DNA from: Gymnogyps californianus
Lineage: Eukaryota > Chordata > Aves > Accipitriformes > Cathartidae
Length of the DNA stretch: 64,000 nt
Reading direction: 5' to 3'
Assembly: GCF_018139145.2 (NCBI RefSeq)
Contig: NC_059500.1
Location: 21,433,437 to 21,497,436, forward strand
The notes beneath the pieces are model-generated. The model had not been told where the DNA came from. It saw only the letters and a list, made by a program, of their open reading frames with translations, and searched no databases. A program made the position numbers and the translations under genes. Numbering within the stretch: position 1 is the first letter of the stretch; each line of letters begins with the position of its first letter. This document shows positions 12,250 through 25,700 of the stretch, one piece after another.

Positions 12250-12970
12250 CTTTAGAACACGCCAAAGTTTGCTTTCTTAAGGTCTGAGGTCTGTCCTCTG
12301 CTACTCTGTAATCCTCACGCTCCCCCAGATCTTGACCATCACTATCTCATGGTCCCTACAGCCAAGGCTGCCCTCCATTACCACCTCCCCCAGCAGCTCC
12401 TCCTTGTTACTGACCAGCAGGTCCAGCTCTGCCTCATCCCTGCTTGGCCACTCCAGGACCTATATCACAAAGTTATCCCTGACACCCTGCAGAAATCTCC
12501 CTGGCAGCTCATGTCCCGCTGCAACTCCCTTGCAGCCAACGTCAGGGAGGTTGAAGTCCCCCAGGAGAACTGTGGTGGGTGACCAGAGACTTTCTCATGT
12601 TCTTTGTTCCCTTCCCCCTGACCAGGAGGTCAGTAACACCCTACTCCCACTCCGCTGTGTCACCCCTGTCCCTGCCCTCTCCCCCAGCCCTGACCTCCTC
12701 ACTCTCACCTGCCTGCCACCCATCCCATAGAGGAGCCTCATGTACCCCAGCTGCTCCCTCATGTGGAGGGCCATCCCTCCTCTTCATCCCTACTGGCCTC
12801 TGCTGGAGGGCTTGTACCCATCCATAGCGACACACATCACAGTCCCACCACATCTCAGTTACTCCAGTGATACCATATATTGCCTGTATGTCCAGTCCCT
12901 AGTTACCACAGTCGCTTTATGTTACTGCCTCTGCCTCGGCCTTATCCCACTAAAATACCTACAGAAGTGG
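12250..12970 (-). mobile_element. Old LINE-like (CR1-type) internal fragment
   Basis: The segment resembles, on the minus strand, a diverged avian CR1-type internal region. Recognisable phrases are 'ctccttgttactgaccagcaggtccagctc', shown here by its parts at 12392-12426, the 'gtcagggaggttgaagtccccaggagaac' region at 12541-12572, and 'gtggagggccatccctcc' near 12762. These echo a family common in bird genomes. Overlapping Pro/Ser-rich plus-strand frames at 12332-12827 are antisense shadows of it. No 3' tail with the ATTCTATG motif is attached. Family assignment is from memory and needs a repeat-library search. Confidence 0.55.
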
Positions 12971-14089
12971 CTGTCATGAAGCAACATGTGCCTGTGTGTA
13001 GGGAAAATAATTATTCTGTTTCCATTCTTTTTGTGCTTCTGTTGCAGACTGATGGTGTCTACTTAAAAGCCTTTTTATGGCTGCAGAACACTGCACATTC
13101 TCGTAAGCCATCCCACAGAAAAATATCCTGGACTTGATGAACTCACAATTTTGCCTCCCTCTGATCCATCATAAGCCACGCAGCTGCCAGGGGTACAGGA
13201 GGTAAAAATTTAATTCTGATCTGACAAGAGGATTTTGGATCTTCCAGGAGCTACAGACCACAGGGTTCATAATTGTAACACAATTACGAGACATTTCCAG
13301 GCCCTCCCTCAGGTGAAGCGGGTGGGGTTTGTTCCATTTCCGACAGCCAGAAGCAAGGCTCCTTATCAGTTCTCTCCAAATAGTTATCTCAAAGGCACTG
13401 CCCAGGCTGAATTAGCCTTTGAAGAACTATTTAAAATTATAAAACCAGAATTAAAAGTAGAGAAATAAATATTACTATTATTTAAACACCAGTGTTTCCC
13501 ACCAATTATTCAACAATGAAAAAGCTAATGAACCGATTGAAGTAGCACAAATTATTATTATCAGACTCTATTGATTAAAACAGCCAATAATTCTCACGTA
13601 TATAATCTAAATTAGCATTTTAAAGTGCTTTTGTTATGGGTTCATAGAAAGCATTTGAGTCTCAAAACAGGCATTCCAAGGACAGGTTCTGAGCCAGAAG
13701 AACCATAATTAGATTTCGGTTGTTTATTGGAAAACTTTGTGATGCCTGGTGGCTGAAGTGAAAAGAGCCAGACAGGTATCTGAAACAATTCTCATAGAAG
13801 CAGCTTACCAAGAAAGAGCAGCTCAATGCAGTAATGTAACTCTTTTTGATTTAACGAAAGAAGAAATAAGTTGGCTTTAGGAGAAGCGGTAGTCTTGGAC
13901 ATGTGGGAACACCTTAGTGTCTGAAATGGACCACGAGCTTCATAGGGAGCCTTTTGGAAGTGCTGAGGGGCTTACAACATGACAAGGTGTATGTTTAAGT
14001 TTCCTTGTTCTGTGTATTTCTTCACAGTTTGTTTGCATGAATAATGGTGTATAGCCAAAAAAAACATTTAACACCATAGTGCCTTCAAA
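12971..14089. other. Intergenic; possible conserved non-coding DNA
   Basis: No gene recognised. Positions about 13240-13640 form an AT-rich, non-repetitive stretch with several TAAT/ATTA motifs and little CpG. By eye it resembles conserved enhancer-type elements, but nothing in a single sequence can prove this. Confidence 0.3.
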
Positions 14090-14152
14090 TCACAGAATCA
14101 TTGAATATCTGAAGTTGGAAAGGACCCGTAAGGATCATCGAATCCAACTCCC
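14090..14152 (-). mobile_element. CR1 3' tail fragment
   Basis: Reads as the reverse complement of a CR1 3' end: CACAGAATCATTGAATATCT, then GAAGTTGGAAAGGACC and AATCCAACTCCC. Only about 60 bp survives. This is a severely 5'-truncated insertion. Confidence 0.85.
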
Positions 14153-15288
14153 AAATGGTTCTTCAAAGCTAGAACTAGACTCTTTAAAGACAGATATGTT
14201 TTGAGAAGTTTCACCATTGGAAGAACTGAATAGCCAAAAGAAATTTTTGTATCCTAGTTCCTTTTCTTTTACTGGATAATGCTTCTCTCTTGGGAAAAGA
14301 ACAAAATCAGCCCCATCCATTACTTGCTCTCAAAAAGGCCGATCTCCCAACCAATCTCCCAACCAGAGTCCTCACTAATGCCCCTGTGACACCTCACCAT
14401 GTACCTCGTCTCACCAGAATTACATTCCCTTTGTGAGCGGCACTCCCTGGAGCAGTGATGCATTTTGATATGCTAGGGTATTTTGGATATTTTGTTTGCT
14501 TGCTGTAGGAATGCAGTAACCACAGGCTGTGTCTATTTTCGTATCACCTATACAGGCTCTGATTCACATCAGAATCTCACATGCATGTCCCACATTAAGA
14601 GCTGTACAATCACTGTAATGCATATGACCCTTAAGGAGAGTGTGCATCCCACCTCCCCCCAACACCCGAAAGACAAAAGAAGAAGCCAGATCATAAATTA
14701 TTTGGAAATGTGGGACTCAAAAAACAACAGAAAAACCCACTATGTTTTAAGGGACTTACCTGGAACTTCAGACAGCCAGAGAGAAGTCAGCTTTTGTATG
14801 ACCAAAAGCACTTTGTGCTTCTAATAGTGCTGTGGCCGAGCTGGACATTAGCTTTTAGGTCTACCTGTTGCTTACCAGGTGAGGACAGGAAGCCAATGAC
14901 TAATGACTGTTCAACATTTTGCCCATGCTGATAACCTGCGTCTCTTGTCTTGTAGTGTTTATGATACAATGCTGATGATGAAGGGAGTTAAAGAAATGGG
15001 GGTTTTGTATAGCCATCATAACAATTTTTGCAAAGGTTTTTCTCAAGTGTAACTTAGCATCTAAAGGTCTGTGGGTGGTAAGATAGCTGTGAAAACAGCC
15101 TCCCCTCTGTGACTGTAATTATTCAGTGCTTTGCAGATTTGCATTTCTTGTCCTTTCAGTAGCATTGCTTGATGAGAAAGGTTGGCTGTTCAACTGATAC
15201 AAGCCTTAGGCAGGGTTCTCTGCGATATGTTTAGAAAATGACTACAAGGACATTAAAAAATAAAAATTAAAAAATTGTCGTCCAAGTG

Positions 15289-16322
15289 TGTGTTGGGTTT
15301 GGGGGGGGGGGGGGGGGGGGGCACTACCAGCGTGGCTCCTGTGAGAAGCTGCTAGAAGCTTCCCTGGCTCCAAACTTGGACCCACCTCTGGCCAAGGCTG
15401 AGCCCATGAGCAACGGTGGTAGCACCTCTGGGATAGCGAATTTAAGAAGGGGAAAAAGACTGTAGATGGAGACTGTAAGACAGAGGAGGAAGAAGAAGAG
15501 CTACAGTAAAAAAGAGGAGGAGAGGAAGAAGAAGATGGGAGAAGAAGAAGAGGAACTACAGTGAGGAGAGGAGTAGGATGTGAGAGAAACAACCATGCAG
15601 GCACCGAGGTCAGTGAAGAAGGAGAGGGAGGAGGTGCGCCGGAGCAGAGATTCCCCTGCAGCCCGTGGTGAGAGGGCAGGCTGTCCCCCGGCAGCCCATG
15701 GAGGTTAATGGTGGAGCAGAGATTCCCCTGCAGCCCCTGGAGGACCCCATGCTGGAGCAGGTGGCTGGGCCCAGAAAAGGCCGTGACTCTGTGGTAAAGC
15801 CCACGCTGGAGCAGGTCATGGAGGACTGCAGTGCGTGGAAAGGACATGTGTTGGAGAAGTTTGTGGAGGACTGTCTCCTGTGGCAGGGACCCCACGCTGG
15901 AGCAGGGGAAGAGTGTGAGGAGACCTCCCCCGAGGAGGAAGGAGCAGCAGAGACAATGTGGGACGAACTGACCACAACCCCCATTCCCGCCCCCTGCGCC
16001 GCTGCGGGGGAGGAGGGAGAGGAATCGGGAGCAAAGCTGAGCCCGGGAAGAAGGGAGGGGCGGGGGGAAGGTGTGTTTCTAAGATATCGTTCTACTTCTC
16101 ATCGTCCTACTCTGATTTGGTTGTTAACAAATTAAATTGGTTTATTTTTCCCCAAAACCGAGTCTGTTTTGCCTGTGACCATAATTGGTGAGTGATCCCT
16201 CCCTGTCCTTGTCTCAACCCACGAGCTTTTTGTTGTATTTTCTCCTCCCCATCCCGCCGGGGAGGAGGAGTGAGCGAGCGGCTGCGTGGTGCTTTGTTGC
16301 CGGCTGGGCTTAAACCACGGCA
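15289..16322 (+). mobile_element. Solo LTR of ERVL-like family, copy A
   Basis: A 1.03-kb solo long terminal repeat of an endogenous retrovirus, starting TGTGTTGGGTTT and ending AAACCACGGCA. It is bounded by near-matching 5-bp target-site duplications AAGTG (15284-15288) and AAGCG (16323-16327). TG...CA ends and a 5-bp duplication fit an ERVL (class III) element. Copies B and C share most of its body, such as the GAGAAGCTGCTAGAAGCTTC block and the GGAGCAG-bearing repeats. A run of 21 G follows the start at 15301-15321. The plus orientation is inferred from an ATTAAA signal near 16130 followed by a GT-rich stretch. Open frames on either strand are incidental; no gag or pol is present. Confidence 0.85.
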
Positions 16323-19300
16323 AAGCGTTAGCTCAGGTGAATCTGGATTTCATTATGACAACATTGCATACTAGAATAACAGGAGGTGAGAGGGTAAGGG
16401 AAGAGAATATGCAAGAATGAAAAGAACAGATATTTTACAGTAACTGGCTGTTACAGAGGCATCATATCCTTGAGACATATGCTTAGATTCAAGCCCAGGA
16501 ATATGTCCAGAGAAAAAAAAGTATTCATTTTTTCTGCTTCAATACCCAGCTGAATCAAAGCCTAACTCCACTGGAGACGCAGACTTGGCACCAAATCAAA
16601 AGAAAAGGGCATTCAAGGGCTTAAATTCCATGTGAAGCCCCACAGGTTTTGAGGGGCAAAGATCACCTTTGTAGAAAACTTGGCTCAGCAGCTATCAACA
16701 CTCCCTCCCTCCGTGTAATATTCCCATGAATATTACAGATTTGGGGCAGAATGGGGCATGTCTGGAAGGGCTTTGGGCTTGTTGGTATAGAATAGTTCAG
16801 TGTTAATTCCTAAACACAACCCGGACAAAACCCAAGCCTTTCCCCTGCCTATCTTGTTAGAGGAGGGAGGGCTTGTATTTGGCTGAGTCAGCATCCTTAG
16901 AGCAAATGAACCTGCAAAGCCTGGTCCCATGCATAAGCCCAGTGGTTACAGAACTTTCTAGGCTGAGAAAGGCATTGCCAGAAGGACTCAACTCTTTCTT
17001 CCAAAATGAAGGGAAGTTATTTAACCCTCCTTTTGAAGCTGTTCAGTTGTGCAGTACTTTCTTCTCTTAATGTACTTACCCCCAAAATGAAAATACTCAT
17101 TCCTGTACAGTTATATCAGTCAAAGTCATTGTTCGCTCTGGTGCTCAGCAGGACATGCAGGATTAATTAACACTTCATGGCAACCCTGAAATCCGTTAAG
17201 ATTGCTGCCATCATAGAACTGATGGGGAAAAAAACCAACCTAAGTAATTCCGCTTAACAAACTATTGACCCACCAAAGGATAAGAACAGATTAGTATAAA
17301 GCTGAAGCAGAAAAGAAAAAATGCTAGTTGAATGATATCTGAAAACTTTACCTTTAAAAGTTTCAGACTGTAAATTGAAAGTTCACTGATTAATATGTTC
17401 ATGTTGTGTTTTAATAGGAAGATAAAAAAAAGATCAGTCACCACGGTTTATCTAGAATTTTTTTTCGTTCTTGTAAACAGCAACAGTATATAGTGTGTTA
17501 TAAAAAAAGAACTATGAAGGCTATGTAAAGACTATACAATATACATTGAATAGTGAACACCTAATTTTTCTGTTGTAGAGGAAGATGAGATCTAGGAATA
17601 GAATGGGAAACTGGGCAGCTCACAAGTTTTTCTTGACATGCTGAATTCTAGAAATCGGAGTTTTATTCCTGGCTCACTTCTCAATCTTTCTGTGGTTGCG
17701 TATGCGGTGGTAGGGGACTTCTAGTGAGAGAGTTTTTTCTTTTTCCTTTGTCGGGGCGGGGGGCGGGGAGGGGGAGAAAATTCAGGGCAGTTCCATTGAA
17801 AATTGTCAGAACTGTTACAGAGAGCACACTTAATTCCTGACCAGTAGAAATTTTCTTCCCATCTTAGTTATGAGGGCAGCAGATTTGATATGTACAAAGC
17901 AGAAATAGACCTTGCATTGTGTAAGCCTAACACATAAGAAGTAATCAAAATTATGATATCGCTACTCAGCTTTCTCTTGCAGCAGAGCATTCATATTTAA
18001 TATACATCCTTCTTTTAACCTACACAACCAAACTGACAGTGCATTATTAACTTTCAGTGTTTGTTTTTTTTACAGCAGACAATACACTTAGATCCAATAG
18101 CAGTAGATCGGATATGATGAGATAAGATTTTATTATAAGATGGAGGAAGCCTGACTGGGTTTTTCAAGTTGGTAAATCACTTAAACACATGTCAGAGTAC
18201 ATTGATTAAGCTATACCATTGGAGTTCTGACGAAGGACGTGCTTAACTGCTTTGAGTTAAGGCCTTAACTGGTGAATAACTATCTAATAAAATGTGAGAG
18301 GTGAACAGGGCCTTCTCTATTATGATTCTGAGGTTTGTCTTTCCATAATAATGTTACACTCTGACCTGTCCAAAAATAGCCTAATTGTTGTGATTTTTTT
18401 AGGAAAAGAAACAAGCCTGATGAGTGTTTTGGAGGCTGCTGACAGCTTGATTTGAAAGCAGTGGAAGATAATAAACTCTTTCATAGCAATTTGACTGGCT
18501 CCATTTGTGTCTGAATGATCATTCAAAGCTTCTGAGAATCTTTCTTTAGTACTATGTGTTAGGACACTAAGATGCTTTTATAGCCATTTTTATTATTGTT
18601 TACCTTAAAATAAATAAATAAGAATATGATGTATTGGGAGTGGGGTAAGCCTAAAGAGTTACGTTTGACATGCCCCTTTAGTCTTTTTACTTTTCACTCC
18701 ATCTCTTGTGTAACATGAGTCAGCTCAGGAAAGTCATCCAGATAGATATTAACTGGTTTAGCAAATGCAATAGCAGTGCAGAACAATAATAGTAATGAAC
18801 CAACAACAACATCAACAAAAAAACCAGACAGGATTTATTTTATCACTTTTGTCACTAACTACTTCAGAAGAGTTTTGTCTAATTAAATACTTCATCCAAA
18901 ATATTCAGTTAGTGGCAAGAGTTACAAAACAGAGTGACAGAGTCTGGTTCAAAAGAAATCAGCAAATGACACATTGTGTTTTAAAAATTTACCCCTAATT
19001 ATCTGTTCTATAGAAAAAGGACTCTAATTTAAGCAGGGACTAAAATTTCATTCAACGGGCCTAACTCCTTAGTGAATGTGGTTACTTTTAAGACTTATGT
19101 ATATCCTGAACACCCAGGGGCTACTCAAACACATTGAAAGTATAACATTACCTTGATCATTGTCTTCTACATTATTGGTTACTATATAATGAAGTTGACT
19201 TAGTGGGAACTTTCAGCAAAATCCAGCTTTATACACAGTGTCAGTTTGTTCAGTCCAAACTGCTGCAGCTGAAAGACACCTCACATTTGAAATTCTGAGG

Positions 19301-20140
19301 AAGTCAGGAGGTGGTCCTAATGGGTCAGTGCTTAAATTATATGAGAACTGAGAAACCTGAACTTCCTAGGGAGACCTGTGAAGCAGACTGCCATAATCTT
19401 TAGATCTGTGAGGAGCCAGGCTTGAAGGCAAGGCATACTTCCTAGGAATTTCCGTTCTCAGCAGCTGTGGGACTGAGAAGAGCATCAGTTCCACTGGGCA
19501 GCAGCAGCATCTGTGGGACCACAACGAAGAGGAATCACCAAGTCTGTATGTACGTGTACATCACCTAAAACAACAGTCTACTGGAGGCCTGCAGCAGGTC
19601 AGTAAGGCTTGATTTTACTCGGTGGCACGATGACAGTCCACCGGAGCCTCTTCCTGCCAGTCATAACCTGGCACCGGTGTTCTGTACTGGTGGAAAGACA
19701 CCCTGTGTAAATTAATGACCTGCTTCAGCACACACAAAAGCTATTCAGTCAGAAGCAGGACTTGCCTGGCCAGGGAGGGAGTGGAGGCAAATTCTGCAGG
19801 TGGTGGTGGATGCATTTGTCAGAGATCTCGCCTGTGCCAGGCATCCACCTGGCACCTGCACCAGCTGCCATAAGACCTTCATTTCCTTTCACTTCCTGAA
19901 GGATTTACTGCAGACAGATGGTCTGGTCCAATACTCTTTTAGATATTCCACATGAGAAGAGTTTAATGCTTTAACACTAAATTTACTTATTTGAAGATAT
20001 TTGACATTACATGGGATTTTGATTTAGGGGAGTGATACAGCAATGCACTGAAATCACAACCCAAGCACAATATAGCAATTGCAATATACAGTTGAACCAC
20101 AATACAAACATGATTCCCATTACCAGTCCCTATATGCTCC
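16323..20140. other. Intergenic, no gene seen
   Basis: AT-rich unique-looking sequence. A G-rich run occurs at about 17753-17775. No coding similarity, RNA gene or clear repeat recognised. Confidence 0.5.
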
Positions 20141-21264
20141 TGTATTGGGTTTGCGTGGCAACGTTTTGGTAGCAGCGGGGCTACAGTGGTGGCTTCTGTG
20201 AGAAGCTGCTAGAAGCTTCCCCTGTGTCTGATAGAGCCAAGCCCATCAGCGACAGTGGTAGCGCCTCTGGGATGGATAGTATATTCAAGAAGGGGAAAAA
20301 CTGCTGCGCAACAGCAGCCAGGAGAGAGGAGTGAGAAGATGTGAGAGAAACAGCTCTACAGACACCAAGGTCGGTGAAGAAAGAGGGGGAGGAGGTGCTC
20401 CAGGCGCCGGAGCAGAGATTCCCCTGCAGCCCGTGGGGAAGACCACGGTGAGGCAGGCTGTCCCCCTGCAGCCCATGGAGGTCCACGGTGGAGCAGATAC
20501 CCACCTGCAGCCCGTGGAGGACCTCACACCGGAGCAGGTGGATGTGCCCGAAGGAGGCTGTGACCCTGTGGGAAGCCCGCGCTGGAGCAGGCTCCTGGCA
20601 GGACCTGTGGCCCCACAGATAGGAGTCCATGCTGGAGCAGGTCTGCTGGCAGGACTTGTGACCCTGCAGAGGACCCACACTGGAGCAGTCTGTTCCTGAA
20701 GGACTGCACCCCGTGGAAGCGACCCACGCTGGAGCAGTTCGTGAAGAACTGCAGCCCGTGGGAAGGACTCACATTGGAGAAGTTCATGGAGGACTGTCTC
20801 CCATGGGAGGGACCCCACGCTGGAGCAGGGGAAGAGTGTGAGGAGTCCTCCCCCTGAGGAGGAAGGAGCGGCAGAAATAACGTGTGATGAACTGACCCAA
20901 ACCCCCATTCCCCATCCCCCTGTGCCACTTGGGGGGAGGAAGTAAAGAAAATTGGGAGTGAAGTTGAGCCTGGGAAGAAAGGAGGGGTGGGGGGAAGGTG
21001 TTTTAAGATCTGGGTTTATTTCTCATTATTATAAGAAATTTTCTCATATTATCCTACTCTAATTTGATTGGTGATAAATTAAATTAATTTCCCTGAGTTG
21101 AGCATGTTTTGCCCATGACGGTAGTTGGTGAGTGATCTCCCTGTCCTTATCTCGACCCATGAATCTTTCATCGTATTTTTCTCCCCCTGTCCAGCTAAGG
21201 AAGGGGAGTGATAGAGTGGCTTTGGTGGGCATCCGGCATCCAGCCAGGGTCAAAACCTACCTCA
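20141..21264 (+). mobile_element. Solo LTR of ERVL-like family, copy B
   Basis: A 1.12-kb solo LTR with a perfect 5-bp target-site duplication: GCTCC at 20136-20140 and again at 21265-21269. It begins TGTATTGGGTTTGCGTGGCA and ends ACCTACCTCA. Between about 20405 and 20830 it holds eight GGAGCAG motifs plus one GGAGAAG in loosely repeated 40-60 bp units (pattern: 'ccacgctggagcag' then 'ctgcagcccgtgg'). The 3' part has the stretch TGGTGAGTGATCTCCCTGTC shared with copies A and C. No internal retroviral sequence adjoins it, so it is a recombination product. The 122-207 residue frames across it are not genes. Confidence 0.93.
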
Positions 21265-21798
21265 GCTCCACTGTCATGATGCTAGGTGTCCCCAGTCACT
21301 GGGGAGGCATAGGTGGGTTGAAGCCAGCTTAAACCATTGCTTTCTTCAAAGTCCATTTTGTTGGTTGTTTGATTTTTGTACTCTATGTTGGGCTGAGCCA
21401 CATATACACTCCCCTCATGCTGGTCTGGCTGGCTTAGGAAGATTATACTTTCTCTTGCTTATTTTAAGGAAGGCCGTTTACGTAACTAGTTGATCCATTC
21501 AACTGATGCAGCCATTTATCGACAACAAAAGTCACCCGTTGATCCCCTTGGTGTTAAGTTCAGCATCTTTTACAGTAGCTGTGGCCACTTCTTAGATTCC
21601 TGAGCCTCATGAGCACGTCATCCTTGTCTGTCTTCTCTGAGCCTTCTGCCATTGTAGGGGTTTGTAGACTGGTCACAGCTAAGGACAGCACAATAATAAG
21701 CGCAGGTTACCTTTGTGCCTCCTTGCCATTGCAGTGCAAAGGCCTAGTGAGTGGCAGGGACATTTTGGGGTGTTTCACGCCTGATGGGAGCAGTTGCA
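21265..21798. other. Unique spacer between LTR B and repeat copy 1
   Basis: About 530 bp with no recognised feature. Confidence 0.5.
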
Positions 21799-22799
21799 TG
21801 CTCTGCCTTGGACTTTCAGTGTCCAGAGACACAGAGCAGCTCTTGGGTCCCCGAAGGCTGTTGGAGAGGCACCTCTGGACATGCCGAGGAGCAGCTAATC
21901 CCAGAGGGAGGGCAATGCTGCCACTTTCTCATCTCCTGCAGCCACAGCTCCAGCCTTCAGTGCTGACAAGCAGGCGTGGGAGCAATGCTGGCGATTATTT
22001 TGCCACCTGGTGGCAGTTCACGGGGAAAACAGCTCTGAGTGGTCGTGAGCGCTCGGCTGCCCGGAAGGAACAAAACCAGAATGGGTGAGTTTGGTTGTGG
22101 CAACTGCAAAGCGGCACTCGGAAGGTTTGCAGCAGCAGAGAGCAACCCAAACCCTGCAGAGACCATTGTCTGCCCACCTGCGGCTCCAGGATGTTCTCTG
22201 CGTGCCCACGGTGGCATCTCAAATGGAGACACAGAAGCTGACCATGATGTATTTGTGGGATGCTGTAGCTAGTGTGGGATATGCAAAAAAAACCCCCAAA
22301 TTGAATGGCCTGAGCCTCCTGCTGATCTCCTTCCCCAGAGGAGCTGTCACTGCCATGCCTGAGAGGGACCCTTCCCCAGCCCATAGCCTCCTGCTTCCAG
22401 CGTGTGCCCAGCTGCCCCTCTCCAAGGCACCCCATGGTGCTGCCCCTGCCCCTGCCCCTGCTGTGGGGAGGGAGGGCATAGGACTCAGCACCCACCTCCC
22501 CATAGGGATCTGAGACTCGCTGTGGTGGGTATCTCAGAGCTGGGATGTCAGGAGCAAGATCTCTCTGGCAATGGCCCTGGAGTCCCTCCAGAGGCATCTG
22601 CTCAGTGCCACAGCAGGTCTGTGTGGATTGTGGGAGAGGAGCCACAAGGCTTCTGCTCTTCCCAGCTGTGTGGAAATGCAACCCCCAGAAAGATGCCTTT
22701 ACCTTCCAGACTTGCTTCTTTTCAGCTCAGAAGGGAAAATCCCCCTGTGAAGGAGCTTTCTAGCCTCTTCTTGCTGGCCTAGGTCACTCTTGATGAGCA
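21799..22799 (+). repeat. Unidentified ~1-kb repeat, copy 1
   Basis: This 1001-bp segment recurs in the same orientation at 32781-34127 with roughly 14 substitutions visible by eye, so about 98-99% identity. Both copies have sharp edges: they begin TGCTCTGCCTTGG and end GATGAGCA, and their flanks are unrelated. Copy 1 lacks a 346-bp block found in copy 2; the junction is at about 22609-22612. Both copies keep a 142-codon plus-strand frame (22085-22513 here) and a long minus-strand frame, but I recognise no domain in either. TG...CA ends suggest an LTR, yet no target-site duplication is visible around either copy. It may be an undescribed LTR or an unequal duplication. Confidence 0.85.
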
Positions 22800-25700
22800 C
22801 TTGTGTCCTTCCAGTGAAGGTTTGTATCCTGTATTCTGGACTGGTATATTGCCTTGAACCATGAGCATTACGCTGAGTCCTCCGCAGCCAGTGCAGCTCA
22901 CTTGTGCTAGCTTTTGGCCACAAGCTGCTATCCACTGCAGACTCCTCATCTGCTGTCATCGTGTTCTACAAAAGAGACAATGACTGTCTTGATGTTGTCA
23001 GTAAGTTTAGGATTAACAAGGTATCCTCTGAGGCACACTAACAAACGAGTCTGGCGTTTATGTATGAAAAATACGAGAAGAGTTAGTTCTGTCCTTTAAG
23101 GGCAAAAAAAGTCAAAACAAGTAATTACACTCAAACTAAACTACCACTTCCTAAACTCTGCTGGTCCTGTGCTGTACCTGCACCCTCTGACTGTGTTTTG
23201 CTGGGCCAACAGTGTTGGGTGCCATTGGTGGACCATGCACAGAGCTTGTTGGACTAGGTGACCTCTAGGGTTGCTTTCCCGCCTAAATTAGTCTGTGTTT
23301 TTATGACTGTAGCAGAAACAGCCAGATGTCATTCCTATGCCCATCCTCAGGTGTGCAGTGCCTTTGTACCTAATCAGGCTGTTAGCTCCTTTTGTCAAGG
23401 AGGAAGTGGAAACATGCTCTGGACCACTACAACCCATTTTAAACAGTTTCTTTGACAGACTGACTGCCTCAGTGCACAACTGCAGCAGAGGTACCGCATC
23501 CTGGATTTTGTATATCATTTTTGGATTTATGGATTTATGCCTTCATGCAACAGCAACAATTATGGAAAGAGAAGTTTTAAAGCCTGACCTTGCAGTTCAG
23601 TGGGGAGTTATGGTGCAGCACGTTGTGTGCAGAAAGCAGGTATACCACATAGGTTTCTCTAGAAAAGGTTCTGCGCTTGCTATGTGGCTAAGTTCATCAT
23701 TCATCATATGAAAGCGATCCAGTTTCCTAAGTACCCAGTGTGGTTTTTGCAGCTTCTGGTTACATTCTACATCTCTAAAGGAAAGCAGGCTTATTGCCTG
23801 TTATCAAGGAAATGCTTCATGGAATTCAGATTTACAGCCCTTGTTCAGAACCACTCAATGGAGAGGGGTTTGCTTGGTTCATTGGTGGGTTATTGATGTC
23901 ATTGGGCATGGCTGGAAGGTTGGCATGTTTATCTTACAATACAGCCCTATTGGCTTTGTACTGTTGAAGTGGAAAAAGTAATCCAGGGTTTATTTCTATG
24001 AACTTCAGAGTTGACAGACAAAAGAAACCTGTAAAGTGATTATCTGGGAATGCACATTAACTGCATCATGATGTCATACAAGTGCTTTTTCTAGCAAGTT
24101 GTGTTCCTGTAAGATTCCTGAATTAATTGGAATGAGTTAATCTGAATATGACTGTGAAGTTATATAGCCTGATAGGATTTTTAAACTGTTGCTTTTCAAA
24201 GGCTATTTCAGGTAATTAGCTTTCTCTGCTTACTAATTGTTATTGACTTTAACTCTTTCTATACTAAGGTCCAATAATGCTTAACTTTATTATGGATGTT
24301 TGACCAATAATGTGATGCCCTCTACTGGCAGCACGCACTATCATAGCACATCATATATTTAGTTATTTTTTCCCCTGGTGACTCTTGTATTAGCAATCAA
24401 GAGACATCTGATATAGTGCTTTCTCAAAGGTATTATGGACTTTTTTTGCCTGGTAGTAGTGGTTTTCATCAGCTTGCAAGAAGAAAAATGTAATCTGTGT
24501 CAAGTTCCTTGCTAGTTTTTGCAATGTAAGTCAGATGAATACTGGTTTCAGTAGCATAGATTCATCTTTAATTGATTGCTTTATACTTTTTCCCTTCAGG
24601 CACATGCTAACTTTTTTTTCCTTCTGCCTTCTCTCAACACCCTGGTCTGTTAGACTTTTTTATTTACCCTGGAGAACGTCACTTGTGGCCTGTCATCACG
24701 AAATCACCATCCAGGTTTAGAAACCCCTGGGGGGAGCATAGGAAGTTGCAGGGATCAATGAAGTGGGAAATTATGCCTAAGTATATGGTGTCATGGAAGA
24801 AGGGTGCTGCCTGACCCCGTGCAGTGAGGACACTCTCATTGCAAACTGGCCACGGTGCTTACCCCGTGGCGAGGAGCAGAGGTGGCTGCATCGACCTGGT
24901 GTCACCCTGCAGGCACCCAAGGGCATGCTTCAGGGTGGCCCAGGGTGTGTTAAGACCCTGAAAACATTGTTGCTAGCTCATACTCCTTTTAATAAACTTA
25001 ATTCATAGCCTTTGGGCCCAAAATAGTTAAATTGTGTTTTGGAACTGAGTGGTTGTGGTGTAGTCAGCATCACCTGGGGTGGGTCAGCTGGGGGAGATTG
25101 CCAGGGTGGTGACTTGATTCAGGCATGGCATTTGTAGTATCTGCTGTGTTTCCCTATAGTTCTCAATTTTAGGGCTTCAGAAACAGTTGTTTTGGCCTTG
25201 ATATGCTAGTGTATGCTTTGGTTTTAGGATTGGTGGATATGTTGCAAAAACAGGTTTTTTACAGTCTCTTACAAACCATGATGTAGAACTTCAGGACTTT
25301 ACTACAAATGGAAACGTATGAAACTACCCTGCCATACTTAAAAATGTTTTCATCGAGGAGGTGAATGCAGAGGGATGACTGAGATGCTGTTTTGATGCCT
25401 TATGATTCACAGGGTGTCAATAACTTGCACCTTCTTTACTTCTACGTATGCATACTATTATATAGATGTATATAGGCAGCTGTGATGGAGTCTTCATGAA
25501 CACTGTGGCCTGACATTTCTTCCTTGAGAATCTGATTGAGTACAGTGAAAGGTGTGAGAACAGCTGGCTATGATGCAGGCATGAGAAGGTAAGGCATTTC
25601 ATGATGTTATACAACTTGCATTTTCATCCTTATTCTGATTACTTAAGCTGTAGAATAATGGCTACACTAAAGAAAATTTTAGGAGTTTTTAAATACCTTT

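Noticed and set aside
12332..12827. Pro/Ser-rich overlapping plus-strand frames as a gene
   Set aside because: They are antisense to an old LINE-like fragment and overlap each other in different frames.
15242..16135. Open frames of 124-217 codons on both strands of LTR copy A (and equivalents in B and C)
   Set aside because: They lie in LTR sequence with internal repeats, differ between copies and match no retroviral protein I recognise.
22085..22513. 142-codon frame in repeat copy 1, also kept in copy 2, as a new gene
   Set aside because: No domain, no splice support and near-identical copies, so frame retention is uninformative. Overlapping long frames on the opposite strand point to GC-driven chance.
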